NCBI GenBank assembly: GCA_944384235.1
Contig: CALWSP010000006.1
Coordinates: 1 to 64,000 of the forward strand
Reading direction: 5' to 3'
Length of the DNA: 64,000 nt
Source of the DNA: an uncultured Clostridia bacterium
GTDB lineage: Bacteria; Bacillota; Clostridia; Lachnospirales; CAG-274
In this document: piece by piece, positions 16,501 to 24,891 of the stretch
How the letters are laid out: each line of letters begins with the position of its first letter
How positions within the stretch are numbered: position 1 is the stretch's first letter
The notes under the pieces: model-generated
The model's input: only the letters and a program-made list of their open reading frames with translations
Told to the model about the DNA's origin: nothing
The model's database searches: none
Program-made: the position numbers and the translations under genes

Positions 16501-18348
16501 TTAATCAATATCCATAACAATAGGTAAAATCATAGGACTTCTCTTAGTTTTTTGCCATAAATAATCTCTTAACGTGTCTTTAATCAATGTTTTAATATAA
16601 GCCCATTCGTTAATATTCCTTCTTTCACACTTATCTAAAGCGTCATTAACCACTTCTCTAGCCTCGTCCATTAGCTCTTCGCTTTCTCTAACATAGACAA
16701 AACCTCTTGAAATAATGTCTGGTCCGCTTAAAATCTCGCCACTATATTTATCCATAGCCACAACAACAATCATAAGTCCATCTTGTGATAAATGGCGTCT
16801 ATCTCTTAATACAATATTGCCAACATCACCAACACCTAAACCATCTACAAATATTTGACCACTAGGAACAGCATTTACAGTCTGCTTTGCACTATTTTTT
16901 GTAAGCTCTAACATATCACCATTTGACATAATAAATACATTGTCTTTGTCCATACCAAGTTCACAAGCAACTTCTTTGTGGCATCTAAGCATTTTGTATT
17001 CACCGTGAACAGGCATAAAATACTTTGGCTTAACAAGAGAGTGCATAATTTTAACTTCCTCTTGCCTTGCGTGCCCAGAAACGTGCACGTCCATAAGCCC
17101 GTCATAAATAACATCTGCGCCTCTTCTAATCAATTCGTTTATAACCTTGTATATACTCTTTTCATTTCCAGGAATAGGCGAAGCAGAAATAATAACCTTA
17201 TCTCCTGGCTTAATGTCAACTATTCTATGCTCGCCTTGAGAAATTCTTGAAAGTGCAGCCATATTTTCTCCTTGTGAACCAGTCATAATAATAACAAGCT
17301 CGCTGTCTGAATAGTTTCTAACTTCTTGAATATCTATTAATGTGTTTTTAGGAATTTCAAGGTAACCAAGCTCACTAGCAGTCTTAACCACATTTAACAT
17401 ACTTCTACCAATAAAGGCAACCTTTCTTTTGTGGCTAACTGCAGAATTAACAATTTGCTGTATTCTATCAATATTTGATGAAAATGTAGCAACCATAATT
17501 CTCTGTTCTTTGCTATCGTCAAAAATCTTGTCAATAATTCCACCAACTGAACGCTCACTCATAGTATATCCAGGGCGTTCAACATTTGTTGAATCACACA
17601 TAAAAAGTAAAACGCCTTTTTTGCCTAGCTCAGCAAACCTCTGCAAGTCAATCATTTCACCTTGAATTGGTGTAAAGTCAATTTTAAAATCGCCTGTATG
17701 CACAACAGTTCCAACAGGTGTGTTAATAGCAAGGGCAACACTGTCTGCAATAGAATGAGTAGACCTAATAAATTCAACTTTAAAATGCTTTCCTAGCTTA
17801 ACTGTTTCTCCAGCATTTACAACATTTCTCTCTACACTATTTAAAATGTTATGCTCTTTTAACTTTGTTTCCACAAGGCCAATAGTTAATCTAGTGGCAT
17901 AAATAGGAACATTAACTTCCTTTAAAAAGTAAGGTAAAGAACCTATATGGTCCTCGTGGCCGTGAGTTATAACTAAACCAACAATTTTATCCTTGTTTTT
18001 AACTAAATAAGAAAAATCAGGTATAACTAAATCAATACCTAACATATCATCTTCTGGGAAAGCAACACCACAGTCCACAACTAATATTTCGCTGCCATAT
18101 TCAAAAGCAGTAATGTTCTTTCCAACCTCTTGCAAACCGCCTAAAGGAATAACCTTTAACTTGCTTTGGCCTTTTCTTCCATTAGGCTTAGTGCTGTTAG
18201 ACACTTTAACTAACTCGTCCTTCTTTTCCTTTGTGGCAAATTTAGCCTCCTTAGTTTTTGTAGCTTTGCCATTAGCCTTTTTCTCTTGAACTTGGTTGCT
18301 TTTAGCTTCGCTAGAATTTTTATTGTTTCTAAATCTTCTTTGATACAA
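16501..18348 (-). CDS. rnj: Ribonuclease J
   Basis: 615 residues from TTG at 18348, which is correctly spaced after GGAGGTG; the in-frame TTG at 18363 would lie on top of the ribosome site. The metallo-beta-lactamase motif HGHEDHIGSLPYFL, VVHTGDFKIDF, the beta-CASP region and the HVSGHARQEEVKIMHSL motif identify RNase J, a 5'-3' exo/endoribonuclease of mRNA decay and rRNA maturation. Before the first catalytic strand (KVIPLGGLQEVGKN) there is a basic, Lys/Asn-rich N-terminal extension of about 65 residues, likely RNA-binding and disordered. Confidence 0.93.
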   Translation of the reverse strand: MYQRRFRNNKNSSEAKSNQVQEKKANGKATKTKEAKFATKEKKDELVKVSNSTKPNGRKGQSKLKVIPLGGLQEVGKNITAFEYGSEILVVDCGVAFPEDDMLGIDLVIPDFSYLVKNKDKIVGLVITHGHEDHIGSLPYFLKEVNVPIYATRLTIGLVETKLKEHNILNSVERNVVNAGETVKLGKHFKVEFIRSTHSIADSVALAINTPVGTVVHTGDFKIDFTPIQGEMIDLQRFAELGKKGVLLFMCDSTNVERPGYTMSERSVGGIIDKIFDDSKEQRIMVATFSSNIDRIQQIVNSAVSHKRKVAFIGRSMLNVVKTASELGYLEIPKNTLIDIQEVRNYSDSELVIIMTGSQGENMAALSRISQGEHRIVDIKPGDKVIISASPIPGNEKSIYKVINELIRRGADVIYDGLMDVHVSGHARQEEVKIMHSLVKPKYFMPVHGEYKMLRCHKEVACELGMDKDNVFIMSNGDMLELTKNSAKQTVNAVPSGQIFVDGLGVGDVGNIVLRDRRHLSQDGLMIVVVAMDKYSGEILSGPDIISRGFVYVRESEELMDEAREVVNDALDKCERRNINEWAYIKTLIKDTLRDYLWQKTKRSPMILPIVMDID

Positions 18349-18410
18349 AAACCACACCTCCAAATTATTTTATTTTTTTATATTTAAACGAACTTTTTTA
18401 CACAACAATA

Positions 18411-18428
18411 AAAGACCAAAAAGGTCTT
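18411..18428 (-). terminator. Second terminator hairpin downstream of the DUF1292 gene
   Basis: AAGACC and GGTCTT with a 5-nt loop, followed on the minus strand by TTATTG. It is weaker than the hairpin just before it and forms the second of a tandem pair. Confidence 0.5.
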
Positions 18429-18446
18429 AATTTAATATAAACATTT

Positions 18447-18489
18447 TAAAAAAAATATAGCTATATTCAATAAAAACAAATATAGCTAT
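18447..18489 (-). terminator. Terminator downstream of the ireB-ruvX-DUF1292 operon
   Basis: On the minus strand ATAGCTATATT (89-79) pairs with AATATAGCTAT (67-57) and is followed by a long T-run. Each arm also contains the palindrome ATAGCTAT. Confidence 0.65.
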
Positions 18490-18506
18490 TTTAATATAAT
18501 TTTACC

Positions 18507-18830
18507 TTAAATTTTCATTTCATATTCAGAGTCCTCGTCTTGAAGAAGTAAAATCACCTTGTTGTACTCATCTTCGTCCTTAACTTCTTCATAAGTGCAC
18601 TCTTCTTCGCCAGTCATAACTTCTTTAAATAAGAAAGCATCTGGCTCGTTCTTATCAAAATCTTCAGTCTTAACTAACAAAAGGTATCTAACCTTTTCAA
18701 CATCAATTCCGTCAACCACAAAAAAATCAACTTCTGTTCCGTCGTCATCAACCATAGAAACAACGTCATACATTTCTTCTTGGTCCCCAAAAAGGTTTAA
18801 TTCGTCAATGTTTAACTTTTCATCATTCAT
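18507..18830 (-). CDS. DUF1292 domain protein
   Basis: 107 residues, very acidic. The DUF1292 core includes VSMVDDDGTEVDFFVVDGI, YLLLVK and AFLFKEV, followed by an acidic tail. The biochemical role is unknown, but the gene regularly follows ireB and ruvX in Firmicutes, as here, so the annotation rests on both sequence and order. CAAGGGGAATTATTAAA precedes the ATG. Confidence 0.85.
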   Translation of the reverse strand: MNDEKLNIDELNLFGDQEEMYDVVSMVDDDGTEVDFFVVDGIDVEKVRYLLLVKTEDFDKNEPDAFLFKEVMTGEEECTYEEVKDEDEYNKVILLLQDEDSEYEMKI

Positions 18831-18853
18831 TTTAATAATTCCCCTTGATTTTT

Positions 18854-19270
18854 TTATTTAGAATCCAAATAGCCTTGCAAAATAAAAACAGCAGCCATTT
18901 TGTCAATAACCTGCTTTCTTCTTGCTCTTGATAAATCAGCCTCTAACAAAATTCTTTCCGCACCCACAGTAGAAAGCCTTTCGTCCCACAATTCCACAGG
19001 TATATTAATATCTCTTTCAATTCGTCTTTTAAAGGCTTCAGTTTTTTCAACTCTTTCGCCGCTAGTATTGTTCAAATTCTTAGGAAGTCCCAAAACTATT
19101 TTTTCAACCTGATATTCGTCGCAAATGGCCTTTAAACGCTCAACACTGCTTTTTAAATTGTTTTCTTCTTTACGCCTAATAATTTCAACACCTTGAGCAG
19201 TCCAGCCAAACGGGTCGCTAACAGCAACACCTATTGTTTTCATTCCAAAATCTAAACCGAGTATACGCAT
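18854..19270 (-). CDS. ruvX: Putative pre-16S rRNA nuclease / Holliday junction resolvase-like YqgF
   Basis: 138 residues, the usual family length. It starts with the RNase-H-like strand RILGLDFGMKTIGVAVSDP and has IVLGLPKNLNNTSGERVEKT and DERLSTVGAERIL. These are the conserved acidic motifs of YqgF/RuvX, now considered mainly a 16S rRNA 5'-end processing nuclease. It lies 13 bp after ireB and 23 bp before the DUF1292 gene. Confidence 0.92.
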   Translation of the reverse strand: MRILGLDFGMKTIGVAVSDPFGWTAQGVEIIRRKEENNLKSSVERLKAICDEYQVEKIVLGLPKNLNNTSGERVEKTEAFKRRIERDINIPVELWDERLSTVGAERILLEADLSRARRKQVIDKMAAVFILQGYLDSK

Positions 19271-19283
19271 ATTTTAACCAAAA

Positions 19284-19577
19284 TCATAACTTATTTTCAA
19301 TATAATAAGTCACAAATTCTTCCAAAAGTTCATCTTGTTCAATCTTAGACATTTTCTTTCTTGCATCTTTGTAACTAGTTATATAAGTTGGGTCACCAGA
19401 AAGAATGTATCCAACAATTTGGTTAACAGGATTGTATCCCTTTTCTCTCATAGCGTCATAAACTTCGCCAATAATCCTGTTCACTGGTGACTTAACTTCA
19501 TCATCTCTAATTTCTATGTCCTTTAAAACGTCTTTAAGGTCACCAATTTTTTGAGTTTCAGAAAAATTATTACTCAT
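19284..19577 (-). CDS. IreB/UPF0297 regulatory phosphoprotein
   Basis: 97 residues from the ATG at 19577, preceded by TTGGAGGGGATTAAAT; the frame extends further upstream without support. The core includes SPVNRIIGEVYDAMREKGYNPVNQIVGYIL, split here into SPVNRIIGEVYDAM and NPVNQIVGYILSGDPTY, and the C-terminal YKDARKKM. In Enterococcus, IreB is a phosphorylated substrate of the Ser/Thr kinase IreK and influences cephalosporin resistance. First gene of a three-gene operon. Confidence 0.92.
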   Translation of the reverse strand: MSNNFSETQKIGDLKDVLKDIEIRDDEVKSPVNRIIGEVYDAMREKGYNPVNQIVGYILSGDPTYITSYKDARKKMSKIEQDELLEEFVTYYIENKL

Positions 19578-19659
19578 ATTTAATCCCCTCCAATCATCTT
19601 CGGGACTGCTACTTAAACAAATATTCAATTTTAATCTCGCACAATACTATTTCCTTTAT

Positions 19660-19688
19660 ATTGTACTACATCTAATAAAATTTTGCAA
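19660..19688 (-). promoter_or_regulatory. Promoter of ireB operon
   Basis: Minus strand TTGCAA (19683-19688), 17-bp spacer, TACAAT (19660-19665), about 80 bases upstream of the ireB start. Confidence 0.6.
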
Positions 19689-19720
19689 CTTAAATATTTA
19701 TTAATATTTAGACAAAAAAT

Positions 19721-19748
19721 AAAAGATAACTTATAGAAGCTATCTTTT
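19721..19748 (-). terminator. Terminator after the CmpB-like membrane gene
   Basis: AAAAGATA and TATCTTTT with inner pairs, followed on the minus strand by TTATTTTTTG. The stem overlaps the stop codon of the upstream gene. Confidence 0.65.
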
Positions 19749-20367
19749 AAAAATCATTTTTCTTTACTTTCCAAAAATCATTAATAGTTAATCTAGAATA
19801 ATTAGCTGAGTTGTCGCTAAGTCTTTTTTCTTTGTCGTCAAAAGCCTTATGAAAACTTATGTAAAAATCAACACAATATGCAACTAAAATTATGCAGGCA
19901 ACAAGTTTGCCAGTCATATAATAATAGCTGTTCACAATGTATTCAACAGTAGGCTGAAAAAGAATAAAAACTAAAAGAGTCATAACACCCCAGCAAACAC
20001 TGCTTTCAAGACATATAACGCCTTTAAAGTTAAATTTTTTATTGTTGTAATTCCACCAAAAATAGCCAAATAATTTAGTCATTAAAAGAGCAACAACAAT
20101 TTCTAAAATAGTTGCAAGCAAAGCTCCAACTAAAAAAACCATAAATTTGTTGTTTGAAATAGGCTGTAAAAGAAAATACATACTTAAAGCACCCACGCCA
20201 TATATAGTGCATAAAGGCCCTTTTATAAAACCTCTGTTCACAACTTTCTTTTCTTCATAACTCATAACTAAACATTCAAAACACCAGCCAAAAAAACTGT
20301 ATACAAAAAAACAATTTAAAAAATAATAAAACTCCATTCCTGTATACTTGTTAAATAGCAAAGCCAA
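19747..20367 (-). CDS. CmpB-like (PF06541) putative ABC transporter permease / membrane protein
   Basis: 206 residues from TTG at 20367, placed 6-7 bases after GAGAGGTG; an in-frame GTG at 20376 overlaps that site and an ATG lies ten codons inside. Six hydrophobic segments. The motif YSFFGWCFECL near the N-terminus and NRGFIKGPLCTIYGVGAL are typical of the PF06541 family, common in Clostridia and labelled a putative ABC permease without direct evidence. No ATPase partner is adjacent. Confidence 0.8.
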   Translation of the reverse strand: MALLFNKYTGMEFYYFLNCFFVYSFFGWCFECLVMSYEEKKVVNRGFIKGPLCTIYGVGALSMYFLLQPISNNKFMVFLVGALLATILEIVVALLMTKLFGYFWWNYNNKKFNFKGVICLESSVCWGVMTLLVFILFQPTVEYIVNSYYYMTGKLVACIILVAYCVDFYISFHKAFDDKEKRLSDNSANYSRLTINDFWKVKKNDF

Positions 20368-20476
20368 ATAAAACACCTCTCAAAACTTATCGCATATATA
20401 TTAAAAATATTATAACATATCTACCCTTAAAAATCAATGTAATCTTTTAACAAATAATGAACATTTAAATCTTTTA

Positions 20477-20505
20477 TTGACTATAAAAATCTAATACTAT
20501 ATAAT
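20477..20505 (+). promoter_or_regulatory. Promoter of the cation exchanger gene
   Basis: TTGACT (20477-20482), 17-bp spacer, TATAAT (20500-20505), about 57 bases before the start. Confidence 0.75.
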
Positions 20506-20561
20506 ATTTAATAAAACTTTATCACATAATATATTTAATTTTTTACTTAGGAGGAGATATT

Positions 20562-21548
20562 ATCGATTTTCTATCAAGTTTCACATCTTATATAGGTCTT
20601 ATACTAGGCTTTATTTTTTTAATTAAAGGTGCAGACCTTTTTGTAGATGGAAGTAGTTCAATTACAAAAATTTTCAAAGTTCCAAGTGTAATAATTGGCT
20701 TAACAATTGTTTCTATGGGAACATCAGCTCCAGAAGTTGCAGTAAGCATCTCAGCTGCCTTAAAAGGCTCAAATGAAATTGCAATAAGTAATGTTGTTGG
20801 TTCAAATTTTTTCAACCTTTTAGTTGTTGTTGGCCTTTGTGCCATATTAAATCCAATAGTAATAACAAAAACGTTAATAAAAAGAGATTTTCCTCTTTCC
20901 ATTTTTGCTAATTTGCTTTTAATTTTGTCTTTAGTAGTTGGCTTTTTCATAAACGGTAACCCAACCCTTCTAAGGCTTAGTGGAGTTTTGTTTTTAATAA
21001 TATTTGCAATATATATCTACATTCTTGTAAAATCAGCTTTAAAAAACCCAGAACAAGTAGAAGAAAATATAAAAACTCTTTCTCTTCCAAAAAGCATAAT
21101 TTTCATTCTAATAGGTATTTTAGGCGTTGTTTTTGGTGGAGATTTTGTTGTAACAAACGCAAAAATAATTGCCTCAAGCTTTGGAATGAGTGATAACCTA
21201 ATAGGTTTAACTATTGTAGCTGTTGGCACATCTCTTCCAGAACTAGTAACAAGTGTTGTTGCAGCAAAGAAAAACGAGGCAGACTTGGCTTTAGGTAATG
21301 TAATTGGCTCAAACATTTTTAACATACTTTTTGTTTTAGGCGTTTCAGCCTCTTTAAACCAAATTTCAGTTGGTTTTGATTCAATTATAGACTCAACGCT
21401 TTTAATTTTGGTCAACCTTTTTGTTTTAATAGTTGCTATAAAGAAAAAAAGCTCTTTAGGCAAAGTTATGGGCTCAACTATGATTTTTATCTATGTTTTA
21501 TACTCTCTTTACATCATAGCAAGAAACTACTCTATATTACCATTTTAA
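20562..21548 (+). CDS. Calcium/sodium antiporter (CaCA family, YrbG-like) with ATC or ATT start
   Basis: 328 residues when started at ATC 20562; ATT 20559 is the neighbouring alternative. AGGAGG (20549-20554) lies 7 bases before the ATC. No ATG, GTG or TTG occurs in frame between the ribosome site and the essential first helix; the first ATG (20715) lies inside the first alpha repeat (GLTIVSMGTSAPEVAVS). The second alpha repeat (GLTIVAVGTSLPELVTS) and both SNVVGSN/GNVIGSN blocks are intact. About ten helices are predicted. It exchanges Ca2+ for Na+ or H+ by family knowledge. Confidence 0.85.
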   Translation: MDFLSSFTSYIGLILGFIFLIKGADLFVDGSSSITKIFKVPSVIIGLTIVSMGTSAPEVAVSISAALKGSNEIAISNVVGSNFFNLLVVVGLCAILNPIVITKTLIKRDFPLSIFANLLLILSLVVGFFINGNPTLLRLSGVLFLIIFAIYIYILVKSALKNPEQVEENIKTLSLPKSIIFILIGILGVVFGGDFVVTNAKIIASSFGMSDNLIGLTIVAVGTSLPELVTSVVAAKKNEADLALGNVIGSNIFNILFVLGVSASLNQISVGFDSIIDSTLLILVNLFVLIVAIKKKSSLGKVMGSTMIFIYVLYSLYIIARNYSILPF

Positions 21549-21573
21549 AAAACTGGCTTTTGCCAGTTTTTTT
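21547..21573. terminator. Bidirectional terminator between exchanger and ispD
   Basis: AAAAAACTGGC and GCCAGTTTTTT around a T4 loop, with T-runs on both strands, between two convergent genes. Confidence 0.85.
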
Positions 21574-22270
21574 AATATTTTTTAATTAAATTTTCTAAAA
21601 TAACTTCGCCAAAATATAAATCTTCAGGGGTTGTAATTTTAATGTTGTTGTAATCCCCCTCAACCATTTTTAATTTAACACCAATTCTTTCAACCAACAT
21701 TGAATCGTCAGTTCCTAAAAATCCATCTTTTTCAGCTTTTTTGTAAGCCTCTATAATTGTTTCAAACTTAAAACATTGAGGTGTTTGAGCCACCCAAAGG
21801 CTATCTCTTTTAGGCGTGTCTAAAATAAACCCCTTCTCGTCACACACCTTAATAGTGTCTTTAACTTTTGCCCCTAAAACACAACCACCAAATTCCATAG
21901 CACACTCAGATAAATTCTTTATATATTCTTCTCCCACAAAAGGCCTAACGCCATCGTGAATAAAGACAACGTCGCTGTCTAAAGAAACTTTTTTCAAACC
22001 ATTGTAAACAGAATATTGCCTTTCGCTTCCACCTTTAACAATTGCTTTAACCTTTTCAAAATTATATTTTTCCACAATTTCTTCTTTAACAAAATCTAAA
22101 GCATCTTCATTAGTAACTAATATAATTTCGTCAATATATTTGCTTTTGTTAAATGTTTCAATAGTATAACTTAAAATAGTTCTGCCCTTTAACTCAATAT
22201 ATTGCTTAGCAATTGCAGACTTCATTCTTTTTCCACTTCCACCAGCAACAATTATTACAGAATTTTTCAT
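21572..22270 (-). CDS. ispD: 2-C-methyl-D-erythritol 4-phosphate cytidylyltransferase
   Basis: 232 residues. N-terminal nucleotide-binding loop VAGGSGKRMKSAIAKQY, then FIHDGVRPFV, AKVKDTIKVC and LWVAQTPQCFKFETI, all diagnostic of IspD. It catalyses CTP-dependent activation of MEP in the non-mevalonate isoprenoid pathway. GAGGTG precedes the ATG. Single gene, divergent from pdp-deoB. Confidence 0.93.
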   Translation of the reverse strand: MKNSVIIVAGGSGKRMKSAIAKQYIELKGRTILSYTIETFNKSKYIDEIILVTNEDALDFVKEEIVEKYNFEKVKAIVKGGSERQYSVYNGLKKVSLDSDVVFIHDGVRPFVGEEYIKNLSECAMEFGGCVLGAKVKDTIKVCDEKGFILDTPKRDSLWVAQTPQCFKFETIIEAYKKAEKDGFLGTDDSMLVERIGVKLKMVEGDYNNIKITTPEDLYFGEVILENLIKKY

Positions 22271-22301
22271 ATTTTTTTCACCTCAAATTCATTTTTTTCC
22301 A

Positions 22302-22330
22302 TTGATATATTTATCTATCAATATTATACT
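22302..22330 (+). promoter_or_regulatory. Promoter of pdp-deoB
   Basis: TTGATA (22302-22307), 17-bp spacer, TATACT (22325-22330). The region also holds the inverted repeat ATTGATA/TATCAAT across the -35 and spacer, a possible operator. Confidence 0.55.
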
Positions 22331-22380
22331 ATATATATATAATAAAAATCTACTGTTTACAAAAAGAAAGGGTGATAAAT

Positions 22381-23685
22381 ATGGATTTTATTGATTTAAT
22401 AATAAAAAAAAGAAATAAAGAAACGCTAACAAAAGAAGAAATTAACTTTTTTGTTCAGGGAGTAACAAATAAAACTATACCTGATTATCAAATTTCTGCA
22501 ATGCTAATGGCAATATGTATTAACTCTCTTAATGAACAAGAAACATCTGATTTAACAGTTGCAATGATAAACTCCGGCAAAACCCTTGACTTAAGCTCAA
22601 TAGATGGCTTTAAAATAGACAAGCATAGCACAGGTGGAGTTTCAGACACAACCACATTAATTGTAGCTCCTTTAGTGGCTTCTTTAGGCCTGCCTGTAAT
22701 AAAGCTATCTGGCCGTGGCCTTGGCCATACAGGTGGCACAATAGATAAACTAGAATCAATTCCAGGCTTTAATGTAAACTTGTCAATTTCAGAAGCTTTA
22801 GAAAAAGTAAAAGAGCATAATCTAGTTTTAATGAGCCAAACTGAAGACTTAGCCCCAGCAGATAAATATATGTATGCTTTAAGAGATGTAACTGGCACAG
22901 TTGAAAGTATGCCACTTATAGCATCAAGCATTATGAGCAAAAAAATAGCTAGTGGCTCAGATGGCATAGTCCTTGATATTAAATGTGGTAAAGGTGCTTT
23001 TATGAAAAACCTTAATGATGCTAAAATTTTAGCAAATGAAATGATAAAAATAGGCCAAAACCTTAATAAAAAAGTAACAGCCATAATAACTAATATGGAA
23101 ACTCCTCTAGGTATGAATATAGGTAATAGCCTAGAAGTAATAGAAGCAATAGAAGTTTTAAAAGGCAATTTAAACGGTCCGCTAAAAGAGGTTTCCCTTG
23201 CAATTGGTGCTCAAATGTTAATTATGTCAAACATCGCTAAAGACACAAACACAGCCCTTGAAATGCTCAATGAAAACATAAATAATAAAAAAGCTCTTTA
23301 TAAATTTGAAGAATTAATTCGCTCTCAAGGAGGTAACCCTGCTGTAATTCATAACTACTCCCTTTTCCCTCAAAAAATTCATAAAAAAACTATAACAAGC
23401 GAAAAATCAGGCTATGTAACAGAAGCAAATGCCTTTTTAATAGGCGAGGCTGCTTTTAAAACAGGAGCTGGAAGGTTAACAAAAGATAGTAAAATAGATT
23501 ATGGCGCTGGAATAATGCTTAAAAAACAAGTTGGAGATAAGGTAGAAAAAAATGAAATACTCGCAATAATATTTGCAGAAGATAGCATAAAATGCGAAAA
23601 TGCTGGAAAACTTTTAAAATCTGCAATTAAAATTGAAAATAATCCACTGCCAAAAAAACCTTTAATCTACGATATTATCAAATAG
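22381..23685 (+). CDS. pdp: Pyrimidine-nucleoside phosphorylase
   Basis: 434 residues from ATG 22381 behind AAAGGG; a GTG three codons earlier overlaps the ribosome site. The family signature is visible as LSGRGLGHTGGTIDKLESI, with KHSTGGVSDTT for phosphate binding. It cleaves uridine and thymidine with phosphate. The length fits Pdp of Gram-positives rather than a narrower thymidine phosphorylase. The next gene, deoB, follows after 10 bp, giving a salvage operon from nucleosides to pentose phosphate. Confidence 0.92.
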   Translation: MDFIDLIIKKRNKETLTKEEINFFVQGVTNKTIPDYQISAMLMAICINSLNEQETSDLTVAMINSGKTLDLSSIDGFKIDKHSTGGVSDTTTLIVAPLVASLGLPVIKLSGRGLGHTGGTIDKLESIPGFNVNLSISEALEKVKEHNLVLMSQTEDLAPADKYMYALRDVTGTVESMPLIASSIMSKKIASGSDGIVLDIKCGKGAFMKNLNDAKILANEMIKIGQNLNKKVTAIITNMETPLGMNIGNSLEVIEAIEVLKGNLNGPLKEVSLAIGAQMLIMSNIAKDTNTALEMLNENINNKKALYKFEELIRSQGGNPAVIHNYSLFPQKIHKKTITSEKSGYVTEANAFLIGEAAFKTGAGRLTKDSKIDYGAGIMLKKQVGDKVEKNEILAIIFAEDSIKCENAGKLLKSAIKIENNPLPKKPLIYDIIK

Positions 23686-23695
23686 GAGGTCTTTT

Positions 23696-24847
23696 ATGAA
23701 AAGAGGAATAATAATAGTCTTAGACGCTGTTGGAATTGGCGAACTTCCAGATGCAAAATTATATGGTGATGAAAATAGTAACACACTAATGCACATAAAA
23801 GAACAAGTTCCAACTTTAAATTTAAAAAATATGTGTAACCTTGGCCTTGGGCTTATTGATGGCTACAACATCTACGAAAAAACAAATAACCCACAAGGTG
23901 CATATTGTAGGCTAAAAGAACGCTCAAAAGGAAAAGACACAACCACAGGCCATTGGGAAATAAGCGGAATACACTTAGATACACCTTTCCCAATCTACCC
24001 AAATGGCTTTCCAGATAGTATAATAAAAACCTTTGAAAAAAGAATAAACTCTAAAATTTTAGGCAACTGCGTAGCCTCTGGAACAGAAATAATTAAAACC
24101 CTTGGCAAAGAGCATATGAAAACAGGCTACCCAATTGTCTACACATCGGCAGATAGTGTTTTCCAAATTGCTGCACACGAAGATGTTATTCCTTTAAATA
24201 AACTTTATGAAATTTGTGAAATAGCAAGAGATATTTTGCAAGGAGAGCATAGCGTTGCAAGAGTCATTGCTAGGCCTTTTAAAAACGATAATGATACTTT
24301 TTATAGAACCCAAAATAGAAAAGATTTTTCTTTGCCACCAGTTAGTAAAACTCTCTTAGACTATGCAAAAGAACAAGGAAAAACTGTAGCTTGCGTTGGC
24401 AAAATTGAAGATATTTTCTGTAATAGAGGTGTCACAAAATCTGTCCACACCCACACAAATTTAGAGGGAATAAACCAAACAATAAAATATCTTAAAGAGG
24501 ACTTTGAGGGAATAATTTTCACAAACCTAGTAGATACAGATATGCTTTATGGCCATAGAAACGATATAAAAGGCTTTGCAAATTCACTGCAAGAATTTGA
24601 CAATAAACTTCCTGAAATAATAAGCTCTATGAAAGATGAAGACATTTTGTTTATAACAAGCGACCACGGCTGTGACCCAACAACTCCATCTACTGACCAC
24701 TCAAGAGAATATACCTTTTTGCTAATGTATGGCAAAAACATAACCCCACAAAACTTAGGAACAAGAGAAACCTTTAGCGACATTGGCAAAACAATTGCAA
24801 CCTACCTTAACTTAAAAAACAACCTAGACGGAAAAAGCCTAATATAA
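23696..24847 (+). CDS. deoB: Phosphopentomutase
   Basis: 383 residues, the usual DeoB length. Alkaline-phosphatase-superfamily metal motifs: IIIVLDAVGIGELPDA at the N-terminus, KGKDTTTGHWEISG with the active-site Thr, and ITSDHGCDPTTPSTDHSRE near the C-terminus. It interconverts (deoxy)ribose 1- and 5-phosphate after Pdp action. AGGAGG is well spaced before the ATG. Confidence 0.95.
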   Translation: MKRGIIIVLDAVGIGELPDAKLYGDENSNTLMHIKEQVPTLNLKNMCNLGLGLIDGYNIYEKTNNPQGAYCRLKERSKGKDTTTGHWEISGIHLDTPFPIYPNGFPDSIIKTFEKRINSKILGNCVASGTEIIKTLGKEHMKTGYPIVYTSADSVFQIAAHEDVIPLNKLYEICEIARDILQGEHSVARVIARPFKNDNDTFYRTQNRKDFSLPPVSKTLLDYAKEQGKTVACVGKIEDIFCNRGVTKSVHTHTNLEGINQTIKYLKEDFEGIIFTNLVDTDMLYGHRNDIKGFANSLQEFDNKLPEIISSMKDEDILFITSDHGCDPTTPSTDHSREYTFLLMYGKNITPQNLGTRETFSDIGKTIATYLNLKNNLDGKSLI

Positions 24848-24886
24848 AAAGCCTTTCGTTAAGTTAATTCTTAACGAAAGGCTTTT
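24847..24886. terminator. Bidirectional terminator between deoB and the EAL gene
   Basis: A 17-bp perfect stem (AAAAGCCTTTCGTTAAG / CTTAACGAAAGGCTTTT) with a 6-nt loop between convergent genes. Confidence 0.9.
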
Positions 24887-24891
24887 CTTTT

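Noticed and set aside
22488..23168. Long minus-strand ORF of 226 codons inside pdp
   Set aside because: It is antisense to a clear pyrimidine-nucleoside phosphorylase, with no ribosome site or recognisable family.
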